Of a stretch of 64,000 bases of DNA, positions 21,716 through 32,789 are shown piece by piece. The stretch covers positions 5,718,001 through 5,782,000 of the forward strand of contig PUFA01000077.1 in assembly GCA_003508835.1 (NCBI GenBank), given 5' to 3'. The notes beneath the pieces are model-generated. The model had not been told where the DNA came from and searched no databases. It saw only the letters and a list, made by a program, of their open reading frames with translations. The stretch comes from Eonycteris spelaea. Its lineage: Eukaryota; Chordata; Mammalia; Chiroptera; Pteropodidae. A program made the position numbers and the translations under genes. Each line of letters begins with the position of its first letter. Position 1 is the stretch's first letter.

Positions 21716-22113
21716 AGTGACATCAGAGACCAGGGACGCGCCACATCACAGGGCTGGCGTGTTAAGTAAAGGGTATTCAGAGTCTGTGTTACGTGCCTTA
21801 GCAAGTGGGGCACAGAGACACTGGCTCTGTATTCCCTTCCAAAGTTCACGATTTTGCTTCTACCTCAAGAAAGGCTGTGCGACTAGAATCAGTAACAGGA
21901 GCATTTTTTTCCTTTCCCTTAGAAGGTGCTTCTTGGCACTAATACAGCTCGTCCTTCTCAAGATATTGTTCTCTTGCAGTATTGTCACTAACTTTTCTTT
22001 CTCTAGGGAGGGGGGAAAAATACATGTCACAAGAGATAGTCAGTTTTACTAAATCCTCATAATCTTGCTGGGCCAGCTTATGTGATAAGAAAAGTGGCCT
22101 CACTGAGATTTCA

Positions 22114-22117
<4 letters not shown>

Positions 22118-22167
<50 letters not shown>
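22118..22167. repeat. (GT)n microsatellite
   Basis: About 24 uninterrupted GT units. Expected to be polymorphic. Confidence 0.97.
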
Positions 22168-22169
<2 letters not shown>

Positions 22170-22783
22170 AGTAATAGAGAATTCTGTGACAAACATGCAT
22201 GAACCCTCTGAAATAGACACTGAATAAGAAATACGAGTAGTCAGTTCAGGCCAACGTATGATGCAGTGACAAGTAAACCCCAGTATCCTAGTGGTTTAAG
22301 AGAGAGCAGTTATTTCTTACCTTCATGAAATGCATTTCAAGACAACAGCTCTTGGTGGTAGCCTCCTTCCAAGCTGCGACTTAGGGCTGGCAGCCGTGAC
22401 ATGTCTCTGTCCAGTGAAGCCCTGGGCTGGCTGGGCTGCTTCTGCAAGTCACTGTTCTTCTCAGCCCCTCTGAGCATCAGTGAGCAATGAGTATCAGCAA
22501 CAAAGCCCACACCTGAATGGAGCTTCCTTGCCATTTTGGCTCTAAGGACAGCACTCAGTTGTCCCACCCAGTGGTATGTGGAGGGGAGGTCCTGATCTGA
22601 AAGGCCACCAAACATTCAAGTAAATTTTCACTGCGGCATAATTACCTTCCTTAGATGTTGTAGAATACCATTACAATTTGGTTTTACATCGAGCATCCAG
22701 TCTGGCTTAAAGAAAATTAACATTTAATGAGCCCCTAATTATTGCCAAGCACTAATGATGCCGAGCACAATCAGAGTGACTCT

Positions 22784-23022
22784 AATGGCTTGCATTTACC
22801 ACACACGTGCACTGTGCCAGGCAGATTCCCACACCGTGGATTAATTTATGTACGCTATGCAGTGCCCCCAGGAGGTCCTTACTGTTACTTTCCTCCTGAG
22901 AGAGGCCTGATTATTTGCATTTAATAGATGAGGAAACTGAGGCTCAGAGAGATTGAAGAAACACAACTAGGAAGGGGCAGAGCCCTGTTTCACAGGCAGA
23001 TCTAGCTGATTCTCAACCCAAC
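22784..23022 (-). mobile_element. MIR SINE
   Basis: Antisense with clear 'tgcatttaccacacacgtgcactgtgccaggca', 'aatagatgaggaaactgaggctcagagag' and 'gaaggggcagagccctg'. Confidence 0.85.
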
Positions 23023-23169
23023 ACTCGATTTCGGGAGTTGGGAGTGTGTTGGGAGATGCTGAAAAGGTCAGGGATTACATACCAGTGCTACTCGGGGGAG
23101 TAGTTGCATGCTTTTTGTGTATTCGGCTGTGTCTACCTTTCAAGGTGTCAGAAGTGTGATGGATACTGG

Positions 23170-23260
23170 ATACTTTGTTTATTCATACAGGAAATATTCC
23201 ATGCTAAATACTGGAGATACTACAGTGGCGAATGAGATACTGCTTTTATTCTAGACTTGT
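23170..23260 (-). mobile_element. L2 LINE 3' fragment
   Basis: Antisense: 'gtttattcatacaggaaatattcc', 'atactggagatactacagtggcgaatga'. Confidence 0.5.
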
Positions 23261-24769
23261 TTATTTCTCTGAGGGACTCTCTAGATTTCTAGAAAGATCA
23301 CTTAAGACCCCCGATCATTCCTTATAGGAATGATTATGTCTTGAATTTTTGCTCCGGAAACATTGCATATGGCATCTGGTTCTCAAAAAAGTAAAAACCC
23401 CCTTCAGCCAGTTGGTCCTGTGATCAGCCAGCTAGCCATTTGTTGGTTGCCGACTTCGTACTGGTTCCTATCTGAAACAGCCAGCCAGTGTTAAGGCCAA
23501 CATTTCCAATCACCTGCTCCAACCCCCTGAGGTTTTGTAGGAAAGGAAACTGAAGCTCTCTCTAGGTTTTGAAATGCCCAGGGCCCCTCTGCTCTTTTTA
23601 AAAGTGTCCATATCAGCGCTCACTCCAGAGCAACCTACTTTCTCCATGATAGGAAAAATGCATGCCGGACTGTTCAGGATACAATGCTTTACCCCCCTCA
23701 GTGCCCTTTACACCTGTGACAAGCCGTTTCGCCACCCTGGGGTGCCCAGAGCAGGAGGGCTCACAGGCCACATCTCTCCCTTAGTCCCCCCAGGTGTGAG
23801 GGGCTGGCTGAGGCAGCAGCTGTTCTTCCCTCCATCACAGAGCAGGTGGAGGACACGTGCCACATCAGGTTACCAGCAGCGAGCCTGGGCGAGAACCCTG
23901 CTCTCTTCTTCTTTGTTTTTCAGTGTTAGAATTTCATGCCAAGGTTCTCTGACAAAGCTAACCACTTCAGACTTTTGGCGGTGGAGGTGAGAGATACACA
24001 TCCGGAGAAGTATGTCTGTTAAATATTGTTTTAGCGAACTTCACATTTTTGTGTTCATGGTTTAAATTGCGGAGTTTGGTCCCCGGAAAGTAATAGCGTC
24101 GCTTGATTATCTATCTCTCTGGAGTAGGGAAGCGGGCCATCCTCGGAGTCCGATGAGTGAGAAAAACGATCTTTCTGACTGTGAGAAGCTCTCAGTCTAG
24201 GCGACCTGACTGGATCCTGAGATGTAGGCAGTTTCCTTCTGAGATTCTAGAAGAGTCTTGTCCATCTGCTTCCCACCACCCCATCTTCACTTTGCATGAA
24301 TAACAGGCATTTGAAGGGACTTCTGAGAAAAAGCAAGTACTTTCGGTTTCCCCTGGCTCATCTGGTACAGCTCGAGTCTGTTGCAGCTCAGACGACCTTT
24401 GTGACAGAACACACCAGTATGTCCCTCCCGTCCCAGCCCCGTCCCACACTGGCCTCTTTCCCTGGCTCACATAGTAGTGTAGGCAGGATCGCGATGGCCC
24501 CTAGCTTTTCTTCTCTGCAAGGCACCCTCCGAGAAAGCTGGTGCCGGGTCTGCAACCCTGGGTTTCTACAGAAACGGCGGGGAGGGAGGAGGGGGTAGTG
24601 TTTGTGTCCTGGAGTGCACGGCGGAGCCCCGAAGCTCTAGTGGCTACCCCTTGTGTAGAGTAGATGCTCAGTAAATATTTGTGGAATTTCTGAGGCAGGC
24701 AGCACCAGTGGGCCCACAGTGACCCTTATCCAGGACACAGGCTGTTGGAGATTTGGCGCATTGGTCATT
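23261..24769. other. mostly unique stretch
   Basis: No repeat except a LINE/MIR tail 'agtagatgctcagtaaatatttgtgg' near 24659-24690. No exon recognised. Confidence 0.4.
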
Positions 24770-25560
24770 TGTTCTGGAAGCTAATGAAATATCTTTGCGC
24801 CATGTGCTATCGTAACCCCAAGTGCAGGTTAACAGCAAATGATTGGGTTAATCATGAGAATAGCTAGTGATCACTTAAAAGCCAAGTCTTTTCCCAAGGG
24901 AGAAGGGAAGGAGGGGGGAGGTGGGAGGCAGGGGGCGGGGAGGGAGGATGAGAATCATATTAAATGGCAGGAGCTAAAGAACAAAGAACATGTTTTTTTT
25001 TTTTTTTCCTCGTTCAAAGCCATGTGGGAGGCTTGCCTGAAAGACTTATAAAAACAAAACAAAAACCGACAACTAGAAGTTATATCATGTGTAGACAGGT
25101 GCGTACACACACAGACACACACACCAGCTAACACATAGCACTACTGGAGAGTTTGATATTCTTGATTCTTTTGTTTGATGCTGCATAGGTATTTGTGCAC
25201 AACTTTAACCAGAAAATACGTACATCGAGGCTGATGGTTTCTTTTATACGTTCCGGGCTGTAGATATTCAACTCTGTAAATCAAGGCTTTCGATAAATGA
25301 AAAGACTATACGTTTGTGGAGTGTTTGTTTAAAATAACAACCCATGAAAAATTGTAATCCTAGGTTTGCAGAAAGGGACTATTTATTGCCAATTACCTAT
25401 TCTGTCATGGGTATCCATAATAAAATCCTCAGGGCATATTGGGCTGATTGTTTTTAATAAAATAATTGCTTGAATAAACAGATTCCTGCAAATTTCCTAC
25501 GAAGTCCCTTTGTGTGAAACGGAGTTTCGTAAGTTAGGACTTGACAACTTTCCTTATGAG
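24770..25560. promoter_or_regulatory. candidate conserved non-coding element
   Basis: Repeat-free AT-rich DNA (apart from a T-run at 24992-25007) with dense homeodomain- and forkhead-like motifs: 'agctaatgaaat' (24780), 'gggttaatcatgag' (24845), 'gtttgtttaaaataac' (25323), 'gccaattacctatt' (25389) and 'aataaaataattgc' (25456). This composition is typical of deeply conserved enhancers, but conservation itself cannot be seen here. Confidence 0.35.
24898..24950 (+). repeat. G-rich purine tract
   Basis: Repeated G-runs of 3-6 with A/T spacers. It can in principle form a G-quadruplex on the plus strand. Confidence 0.7.
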
Positions 25561-26976
25561 CAGGATTTTGACGTGGGCTTATATTTGGGGACTCTGGGCA
25601 GACAAGGGGACTATTTTCGTTTCATAGACGAGAAATCTGACTGAGGAAGCCGAGGCGTACAGTGTCCTACTGCACGTTTGGAAGAAGGTGGCTGCCGGTT
25701 CTGGACAGTCTGTCTGTCTGTTTGGATGAGTCGACATGGAACTATTCTGGAAAAAGTATGTGGCCTGAATGAAATTCCACAAACCGGCAGGGGTCAGGGG
25801 GGTCACCCAGCACAGCCGCCCACTGCCAGCTGACTCTGACCAGGTCGCTGGTCCCGTCTTGGGCCTCAGTCTCCCTGCTCGTGATCGGAAGTGGCCTTAC
25901 AGCCTCCGTGTCCCTCTTCTGCTTGGCAGTCTGTGGCGTGTGCATGCCCACCCCAGGTCGGCAGCTTTTCTACAGGTAGGGATGGGGCTGCCTGTCGGAG
26001 GCCTGCTCCCTCAGAGCAGCAGCCTGTTGACTCAGAGCTTTCTGGAAGCCTTGTACCAAAAGAACTGACTTTCCACCAGAATTGCCCAGGGAACGGTTGT
26101 GAGGATTCCTTGCAAAGCCCACGTGGTGTCAGTAAGCAAGCAAGCAGGCTGCTCTGGGCTACTCCCGCCTGCCTGCCCCTCCAGGCTCCCAAGGCGACTG
26201 ATTTACAGAGAGGGAGCAAGAGAGGGAAGAGAAGGTGGCTTGGTGGGCAGAGAGGACTGGCAGGTTCCCAGGGCCCAGCTCGCTGGAAAAGTTAATGGGC
26301 CATCTCGGTAACGGGGTCAGAGCTGGCCGGGCTGCCCTCCCTCCCCTCCTCCCATGGAATGCCGTGTTTATTTATGGGTCCCAGTTTCTCTGGGGAAATC
26401 ACTTCTGCCAGAGCTGGGGGAAGCTGGTAGCATGTCTCCAAGAAATCTCCCTTGCCCCTCCCCGTCGTTTGGGAGGGTTGGGGTGGGGGGGGGAGGTTGG
26501 CTGCAGGAGATGCTTTAAGAGAAGAGGAGGAAGTGAGCCTGCAGTTATGTGGGGGACATCTGAGTGGTCAGCCCAGATTATTAACACCCTCTTCCTTCCC
26601 CCCCTTCCGGTTCTGAGCCTGGAAAGGGAGTGGGGACTCTGGGGGCGGGGGCGGGGGGGGACTTAAAAAACGAAAGCAGCCAAGCAAAAGCATCCGGATT
26701 TCCCTCTCTGTCCCATGCCCCACCCTGGCAGACAACCCCAGAATGACACGGGAGCAGGGGAGTGAGTCCTCTCAGGTTAGTGGGTGGCGTCAGCCGCGCT
26801 TGGCGGTTCCGCCATCTGGCGTATTTTCTGTTCAAGGCTGTGATGGTGGCCTAGGGCCCACCTCACATTCAGTGTTCCTCATCACTTCCTCCAAAGACTT
26901 GTGCTGGCACTCAGCTTCCCTGCCACCTCCCCCAGGAGGACTTCCCTGAGTGGTCCCTGCTCCCAGCCACTCTAGA
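25561..26976. other. GC-rich mostly unique stretch
   Basis: A weak MIR-like trace lies at about 25835-25900 ('gaccaggtcgctgg', 'gggcctcagtctccctgc'). G-runs occur at 26479-26500 and 26641-26660. Nothing coding was recognised. Confidence 0.35.
26641..26660 (+). repeat. G-quadruplex-type G-run
   Basis: Three G-blocks of 5, 5 and 8 separated by single C residues. The 8-base block can supply two of the four G-tracts needed. Confidence 0.75.
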
Positions 26977-26977
26977 C

Positions 26978-27204
26978 CAGGGTTTCTCTATCTCGGCTCT
27001 ACAGACATGTGGCGTCAGGTCATTCTTTGTCACGGGGGCTGCCCGTGCATCATAGGATGTGTAGCAGCTTCCCTGGCCTCAGCCCACTGGATGCCGGTAG
27101 CACCACTCTCCGGTCGTGACAAGCAAAAATGTCCCCAGATGTTGCCACAGTTCTCCTGGGGGCAAACTGCCCATCCCTCCCTCCCCCTCCACTGAGAACC
27201 ACCA
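26978..27204 (-). mobile_element. MER20 hAT element
   Basis: Nearly full length on the minus strand. It shows the ends 'cagggtttctc' and 'gagaaccac', with 'cattctttgtcacgggggctgcccgtgcatcataggatg' internal blocks, 'ggatgccggtagcacc' and 'aaaaatgtccccagatgttgcca'. MER20 copies have been reported to carry regulatory activity in placental mammals; activity here is unknown. Confidence 0.85.
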
Positions 27205-27334
27205 GCTAAGCCAACCACCAGCTAAACCACATTCTCTGCTTCATCTTCTTCGCAGCCCTCTTCGCTCTGAAATAATCTTGCTTTTTCTCTCGACCCCAGC
27301 TCTAGAAGCACGTTATGTTTACAGAGAAGCTTTT

Positions 27335-27460
27335 TTTAAAAAATCCCAGCGCCTGGTCCCACCCCACATAATGAAATTCGAATCTCTGGAGTACCGGGAC
27401 TCCTTGTTAAAGCTCCCCAGGTTCGTCTTCTGGGCAGCCTGGGTTGGTGATCATTAGTCT
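27335..27460. mobile_element. MER5/MER58-like hAT fragment
   Basis: 'cgcctggtcccaccccacataatgaaattcgaatctctgga' read in parts, then 'ttgttaaagctccccaggttcg' and 'gcctgggttggtgatcatt'. These match the internal layout of small MER5-type hAT repeats. Confidence 0.5.
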
Positions 27461-27647
27461 CTCCCCAGGAGGGCAAACTGCCACCTGAGAGAGGAATGTG
27501 GTGGCTTTGGCCACAGTTGTGTTGTCTGTACATAGAATGGTGCCTGGCACGCAGCAGGACTCAGTGCTGAGAGTCAGTGGATGAACACATGCTCCAGAGA
27601 ACCTATCATCACTGGTTGATTTTTTTTTTTTTAGGGACTCTTTCCAT

Positions 27648-27890
27648 GTTTATCATTTATTCATTCAGCAGACATTGAGTGCTTGCTTCGTGCCAGGGTG
27701 GTGTTAAATGCTAGAGATGCAAAGTTAATTAAAACTGGACCCCCAGTCTCCTGGGCGGCAAATACAAATACAGAGAGGGTTGCCCATGTCATGAGATCAT
27801 TGCTAGACTGAAAGGTATGCAGGAAACAGAACACAGAGTAAATAGTTCCTAAAAAGACACTAGAAAGGAACCTGGAGTTCCTTAGTGAGG
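27648..27890 (-). mobile_element. L2 LINE 3' end
   Basis: Antisense: 'tcattcagcagacattgagtgcttgcttcgtgccaggg' in parts, 'tgctagagatgcaaagttaat' and 'atcattgctagactgaaagg'. A T-run at 27621-27633 precedes it. Confidence 0.7.
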
Positions 27891-27894
27891 TGTT

Positions 27895-28050
27895 TTTTAT
27901 TTACATTTTCACACGTGAACATCATCAGCTGAGCAAACCAAGGTGCTGGGAGGCCACGTAACTTCCTCTAGGAGTCCCCTGCCTATCTGGGACCCAGCCT
28001 GAATTCGCACCCAGATCAACCCCTCTCGAAAGGCCGTGTTCTTTCCAGCG
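27895..28050 (-). mobile_element. MIR fragment
   Basis: Degraded antisense core: 'gaacatcatcagctgag', 'ggaggccacgtaacttcc', 'cagcctgaattcgcacccagatc' and 'aaggccgtgttctttcc'. Confidence 0.5.
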
Positions 28051-28640
28051 TATGATGCTGAGTCCAGAGCTCAAACTAGAACACAGGATCCTGGATCCCC
28101 TTGCATGCTTGGCCGTTGCTTAGGGCCCTCGCCTGCACACAAGATAATCTTCCTCCATTAACTGGCTGTAGATCCATGTGCTCCCTGCTTCTGGAAGGTT
28201 CTTACCCCTGAAGCCCGCTCATTCTCTTTCATTCTATGAAACCAAGAATCAGACTGTCTTAGTCTAGGTTCCCCAGAGGCAGGCCACACGACCAAGATTC
28301 AAGGCAGGTAGCTTATTCGAGAAGAGACGGGAGCGCTGGTGGAGGCGCCAGGACACAGCACTGGGATGAGAAGGGGCAGGACGTGGGGCACTTTCAAGCA
28401 CGTTCGCACAGCAGGCAGCTGGGCTCAGCCCCACCTTGCGTGCACCTGTGGGCCGGGAAGGCTGCGGCTCCTCAGCATCCTCTCCCTGAGGGTCGAGGCA
28501 GGTGTGGTACTTACGCACCAGCTCCCATCAGTCCCTGCTGTGGGGACTGTAACTCCCCTGCAATTCAGGCCTGCCACTCAAAGTGTGTCGGACTCCCTGC
28601 TCCTCAGCTCAGCACTCGTGGCTCTTGATCATGAGGAGCC
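28051..28640. other. mostly unassigned; repeat-like block 28258-28620
   Basis: The 'cttagtctaggttccccagaggcagg' start at 28258 resembles an old interspersed repeat, but I cannot name it. A 211-residue plus-strand frame from 28339 crosses this block and the L2 after it, and is not gene-like. Confidence 0.35.
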
Positions 28641-28935
28641 TCTCTCTTGCCTCACACCCCATGAGTTCTCTGCTCTAGGATTTTTGAACTGCTTGCAGCT
28701 CTTGGAAAAGCTCCTTCTCATTTCCTCTCCTCCTTCTGGTCCTATACCCACTCCAGTTTCTCTTCTTCATTCTCCAAATAACTCCCCATCGTTTATGAGT
28801 CAGGGCAACATCACCTCCTCCAGGAAGCCATCTCTGACTGACACTCCAATGGCTTTGGTCAGGTTCACTGTTCTTATGCTTCTGAGATTAGTCATCACAC
28901 AAGATTGTCATCAACTCTTGTCCGTAAGCGTTTGG
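28640..28935 (+). mobile_element. L2 LINE 3' region
   Basis: Plus-strand L2: 'tgctctaggatttttgaactgc', 'cattctccaaataactcccc', the diagnostic 'cacctcctccaggaagccatctctgactga' in parts, and 'ctgagattagtcatcacac'. Confidence 0.65.
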
Positions 28936-28989
28936 GAAGTGACAGGTGCATGTGTCATTTTCATTGGGCATTAAAGCTAAGCCTGGGTA

Positions 28990-29160
28990 TGAAAGTTAGG
29001 CCTGGATTGGAAATGCACTTAACCACTTCCTAATCGTGGGCTTGGATTGGACTTTCAACCTGTTTTCCATCTGTAGAAATGGGCACAGTAACACTTCCCT
29101 TAAAGGAATGATGTAAGCATGACGGAAAACTCATGAAAACCACCTAGAAAACGCGGTATG
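28990..29160 (+). mobile_element. MIR SINE
   Basis: 'aaatgcacttaaccacttcctaatcgtggg', 'caacctgttttccatctgtagaaatgggc' and 'ggaatgatgtaagcatga'. Confidence 0.65.
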
Positions 29161-29394
29161 TACAGGTGTTGGAGTTAGAGTCCCAGCAGGACATGGGGTA
29201 GTGAGGAGAATTAATGAGTGGACCATTCACAGAGGGTGGGCAAGGTTCAGGGAAGCCAACAAGCAATGGGGAATCCCAGGGCAAGCAACAGCTGGAGGCC
29301 CTACCTCCCCTAGGACAAAACCATCGTGGCCACTGGAACTCAGGGGAGGGGTAGCTGCAGCAGAGAGGCTGTCCCACACGAAAAAGAAGGAGTA

Positions 29395-29570
29395 CAAACT
29401 AGCATTCACGGCATGCCTGCTAGGGCCAGGCACCGTTCTAAACACGTTAACTCAGGGAAGTCACGTTTATGGGGTAAGTATTGCTATTTGCCCCATCCGG
29501 CAGGTGGGGAGGCTGAAGCACCAAATGATGCATTTTTTCTGGTCCCACGGTGGGGCTGGGACCTCACTGT
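29395..29570 (-). mobile_element. MIR SINE
   Basis: Antisense: 'agcattcacggcatgcctgctagggccaggcaccgttctaaacacg' in parts, 'ggtaagtattgctatttgccccatccgg' and 'aggtggggaggctgaagcac'. Confidence 0.7.
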
Positions 29571-30330
29571 CCTTTGACCCTCTGATCTCGTGCTGGTTCC
29601 TCCCACTGGTAGAACCCCTGGAAGCTAGGGGTGAGGTGAGGATGCCCGCTAAGCAGTCCACGTGCATCACAGAGCAGAGTGGAGATGCATGGAGAGTGGA
29701 TCTGCCAGGCTCCGGCAGGCGGTCCACACGATAGGCGGCGGTGAGTGGGAGCTGCTGCTGCTGTTATGGTTGTCGTTGGATCGTCGAAGCTTGGGGCGCT
29801 GCTTGGCTCCCAGGCAGGCTCGGATATTTTCCAGTCGAATGAATGAACCACTGACCTATTAACTACAAATTATAACAACATCACTGAAGCCCTAAATAGC
29901 ATATTTATTGAATAATGTAATTGAAAACACCCCTTTAAGCTTCTGGTAATATAAGAAATGGTTCACTGCTAAGAGTTTTAATACTATTATATATTTGTTG
30001 AATTCTTTTTTGACATTTATTCCGGATTTCCAGACCGTATGAGAAGGAAAGCAAAACACCATTGTCAGTGGTATAGGCGGAAATAGAAAAATAGGGCTTT
30101 CCACTCAGATTGAAATGTTAGGCACTTGGAAGTGGCCTTTGAATTTCGCTTGAGAGTTTAGCGCTCCTACCTGAGACCACCCAACCTGGAAACCGCAGGC
30201 GATGCCCTGCGCAGTAGGTACACCGAGGTCAGGAGGGTAATCTGGTACTGACATGCAGGGCTGAGAGCTGACCAGGTGTGGGAGGCTGAGCTGGCCACAC
30301 GAGCCTTAGTAACAATGGCCGCCTTGTCCT
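29571..30330. other. unique stretch
   Basis: 29880-30120 is AT-rich with no assigned repeat. The rest is mixed GC. No exon was recognised. Confidence 0.4.
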
Positions 30331-30334
30331 GAGA

Positions 30335-30515
30335 CGCCACATGGCTCTACTCGTTCAGTTCCCCTAAGTACCTTCTAGGGCGGGTTCTATTATTAGCCCC
30401 ATTTTGCAGATGAGAAAACTGAGGTGCGGGAGATTTAAGTAATTTGCTCAAGTAATTTGTCACCCAGGTGTGAGTGGAAGACCCCTAATTCAAGTCCAGA
30501 ATCTGTCTCTAGATA
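30335..30515 (-). mobile_element. MIR SINE
   Basis: Antisense: 'gttctattattagccccattttgcagatgagaaaactgaggtgc' in parts, then 'atttaagtaatttgctcaag' and 'aattcaagtccagaatctg'. An internal duplication of 'taatttg' occurs at 30440-30460. Confidence 0.8.
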
Positions 30516-30574
30516 CCTTCTCTTAGTGGGTACTTAGCGCCTCTCTGTCAGGAAATGATAGCTGAGTTGAGGCT

Positions 30575-30650
30575 TCAGCTTCAGCCTCTTATTTTACAGA
30601 CGAGGCTCAGAGAGGTACAGAGACTGGTCCAAAGTCCTCCAGCCCTTGAA
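30575..30650 (-). mobile_element. MIR fragment
   Basis: Antisense: 'cttattttacagacgaggctcagagaggtacagagactggtcc' in parts. It carries a small deletion inside the 'gaggaaactgagg' core. Confidence 0.6.
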
Positions 30651-30794
30651 AAGGCGAAGGGATTAAGAAGTACAAATTGCAAGTTACAAAAGAGTCACAG
30701 GGATGTGAAGTGCAGCATAGGAAATAAAAACAAACACACGAACAAAAAAAACCACCCAGCCTTGTTATCAGAAGAACTCAAATGGGTCTTAGTG

Positions 30795-30925
30795 ACTGCT
30801 TCTGACCCTGAACCATCCTGTCACCTTGGGCGGGTCACTACTTTAGTTTCAGTATTCTTACTCATCTGTGAAATGGGGCTAATGATTATACCTTTACATA
30901 CTTTTAAGAGGCAGATGATCACTTC
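30795..30925 (+). mobile_element. MIR SINE
   Basis: 'cttctgaccctgaaccatcc', 'caccttgggcgggtcacta', 'cttactcatctgtgaaatggggctaatgattatacc'. Confidence 0.8.
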
Positions 30926-31149
30926 CACCCTGACTCCTCTTAGATACAAGAACCACATATGATCTAAGGGGAACAACTGGGACAAATTGTAGGGGGGTAC
31001 ACAATAGCAACAGAACCAGCAAATAACAATGTGGCTGTGGCCACAAAGCCCATCGGTTACCCCGCATAATTCATCGCTCGGAATCCACGATTCGCGCCGC
31101 ACCCCTTCCAGTTACAGGGAGGCGTGTACTTGCCAGGACACCAGAGTCA

Positions 31150-31215
31150 GTAGGCGAGTGACCTTATCAGGATTCGAACCTGACCAGTCTGGATTGGAGC
31201 TCCATATCAGTAGCG
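31150..31215 (-). mobile_element. MIR head fragment
   Basis: Antisense tRNA-like portion: 'aggattcgaacctgaccagtctggattggagctcc' in parts. The resemblance to a tRNA T-arm comes from the SINE's tRNA origin. Confidence 0.5.
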
Positions 31216-31429
31216 GTATTGTTAACAAATATTGCCAATGTTGTTACATTTTGCACCGCACACGCATTTTCTGAAGAAATAGGGATAGCTAAGACGCAGA
31301 GCAAACCATTGCTTTATAAAACCATCCACATTTTTATTTGCCATTTAAATGAAGACCTACATGTAAGCCCCAGAATCCTTCCAGTGTGCAGCTTTGAAAA
31401 TCACACCGCTGCCATGACACATGAAGACA

Positions 31430-31555
31430 GCTGGCCTCCTAAAACCTCAGTTTCCTCCTCTGTGAAATGGGGGGAAGTAACACCTGCCTCGTGGGCTTCT
31501 TTGAAGGATTAATGGATGATGTAGGGAGAATGCCTCATCCATCTTAGTGTGCGAT
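31430..31555 (+). mobile_element. MIR SINE
   Basis: 'aaacctcagtttcctcctctgtgaaatgggggg', 'cacctgcctcgtgggcttctttgaaggattaatgg'. Confidence 0.8.
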
Positions 31556-31559
31556 GTGT

Positions 31560-31785
31560 TTTTTGGTTTACACCTTATAGCACCTCTGCGATAGTTCTTA
31601 TTATCCCTGTTTACAGAAGAGTAAACTGAAAGTTATAGCCAAAAGCCCCTTTACTTTACATCCAAGAAAATTAATACTCAGAGACAGGCAGTGACTTGCC
31701 CAAGGCCACAAAGTAGGGAAAATGGCATTGGGCTAGGACTCGGTCCCCTGATTCTCAGCCCAGAACTCTCCAACATCTCTGCCCT
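31560..31785 (-). mobile_element. MIR SINE
   Basis: Antisense: 'accttatagcacctctgcgatag', 'cttattatccctgtttacagaagagtaaactga', 'ctcagagacaggcagtgacttgcccaaggccac' and 'ctaggactcggtcccctgattc'. The core appears duplicated at 31620 and 31675, so this may be two MIR pieces. Confidence 0.65.
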
Positions 31786-31799
31786 TGAAATGAACCTCT

Positions 31800-32068
31800 G
31801 TTGAAGGAAGGAAGTGACTCTCGAAGATTCAGATACAGATCATGGAGCTTTTAACACTATTCTTTGCTGCCAGATCTTCTGTGTGGACCACAGAATGTTC
31901 TTTCTAGTAAGGAGTTTAATGTGGAAAATCTGAAGATGGTTAACATGTGAAATACTCATGTTAATAGATGCTGGATGGGGAAGGAAGGCCATTGACTCGT
32001 AATATGAATGTTGCCGCGGTCGTCGTAAATTCCAACACATGCCGATCGGTTCTTATTGGCCTGGCCCC
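31800..32068. other. unique non-coding stretch
   Basis: No repeat or exon recognised between two MIR copies. Confidence 0.4.
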
Positions 32069-32069
32069 G

Positions 32070-32265
32070 CTGACGTGTGTTCATTTATTTCTCCACCACC
32101 CTGAGGGCTAGACAGGTACTGCTCTTACCCTCATCTTACAGATGAGGAAGCTGAAGCATAGAAAGATGTAGTGACTTGCCCAAGGTCACACCATAAGCAA
32201 ACGACTGAGCTGGACCAGAGCCTAGTCAGCAGGGCATCAGCCCCTCTGCTCTTAACCGCTCTGCT
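32070..32265 (-). mobile_element. MIR SINE
   Basis: Antisense, one of the cleanest copies: 'cttacagatgaggaagctgaagc', 'gtgacttgcccaaggtcacacc' and 'ctctgctcttaaccgctctgctc'. The last block reaches the 5' end of the element. Confidence 0.85.
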
Positions 32266-32598
32266 CGCATAGGTCAGCCAGACCCAAGGGAGGTTACAGG
32301 AATCGGGTCACCAAAAGCATGTGTCCATTTCCGGTGGGCAGGTGGGGAGCGGATGAGAGGTGCTGTTCATTTTCCCACATTCCCACCTGGAAGATGCTCC
32401 TTTCAGATGCAGGGGCTTTTCAGAGCATGGTGGATAGGGTGACTTTCAAACACCTTTCTATGAAAGAAGTCCTAAGTAGATCCCATCTCTCATATGACCC
32501 CTCTCTGACTTAAAGTGTGACTGTTTCTACTTAGAGTTATTTGAGGAAAGAAAGAAGCCATGATTGAAAACAGGACTTACTTATACGCTGATCTGTTA
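32266..32598. other. unique non-coding stretch
   Basis: No repeat or exon recognised. Confidence 0.4.
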
Positions 32599-32599
32599 G

Positions 32600-32785
32600 T
32601 AATAAGGATGATGATTAGCATTTATGCAGTGCTTACACTTTCCAACAAGCTGTCACACACAGTCATTATATCATCAGTTCCACAAGAGTTCCAGGTTGTC
32701 AACACTTAATAGATGAGAAAAGCTGAGATGGATTCGGGAAGCCTCAGTGATTTGCAAAGTCACACTACTGATAGGTTGGGGTGGA
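32600..32785 (-). mobile_element. MIR SINE
   Basis: Antisense: 'gattagcatttatgcagtgcttacac', 'cttaatagatgagaaaagctgagat' and 'gtgatttgcaaagtcacactactg'. Confidence 0.75.
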
Positions 32786-32789
32786 GAGG

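Noticed and set aside
22118..22167. GT tract considered as a telomere-like or regulatory array
   Set aside because: A plain dinucleotide microsatellite with no hexamer unit.
28339..28974. 211-residue plus-strand frame
   Set aside because: It runs through an old repeat block into an L2 3' UTR, which does not encode protein.
31165..31205. tRNA-like 'ggattcgaacctg' motif
   Set aside because: This is the tRNA-derived head of an antisense MIR. No cloverleaf or A-box at the proper distance.
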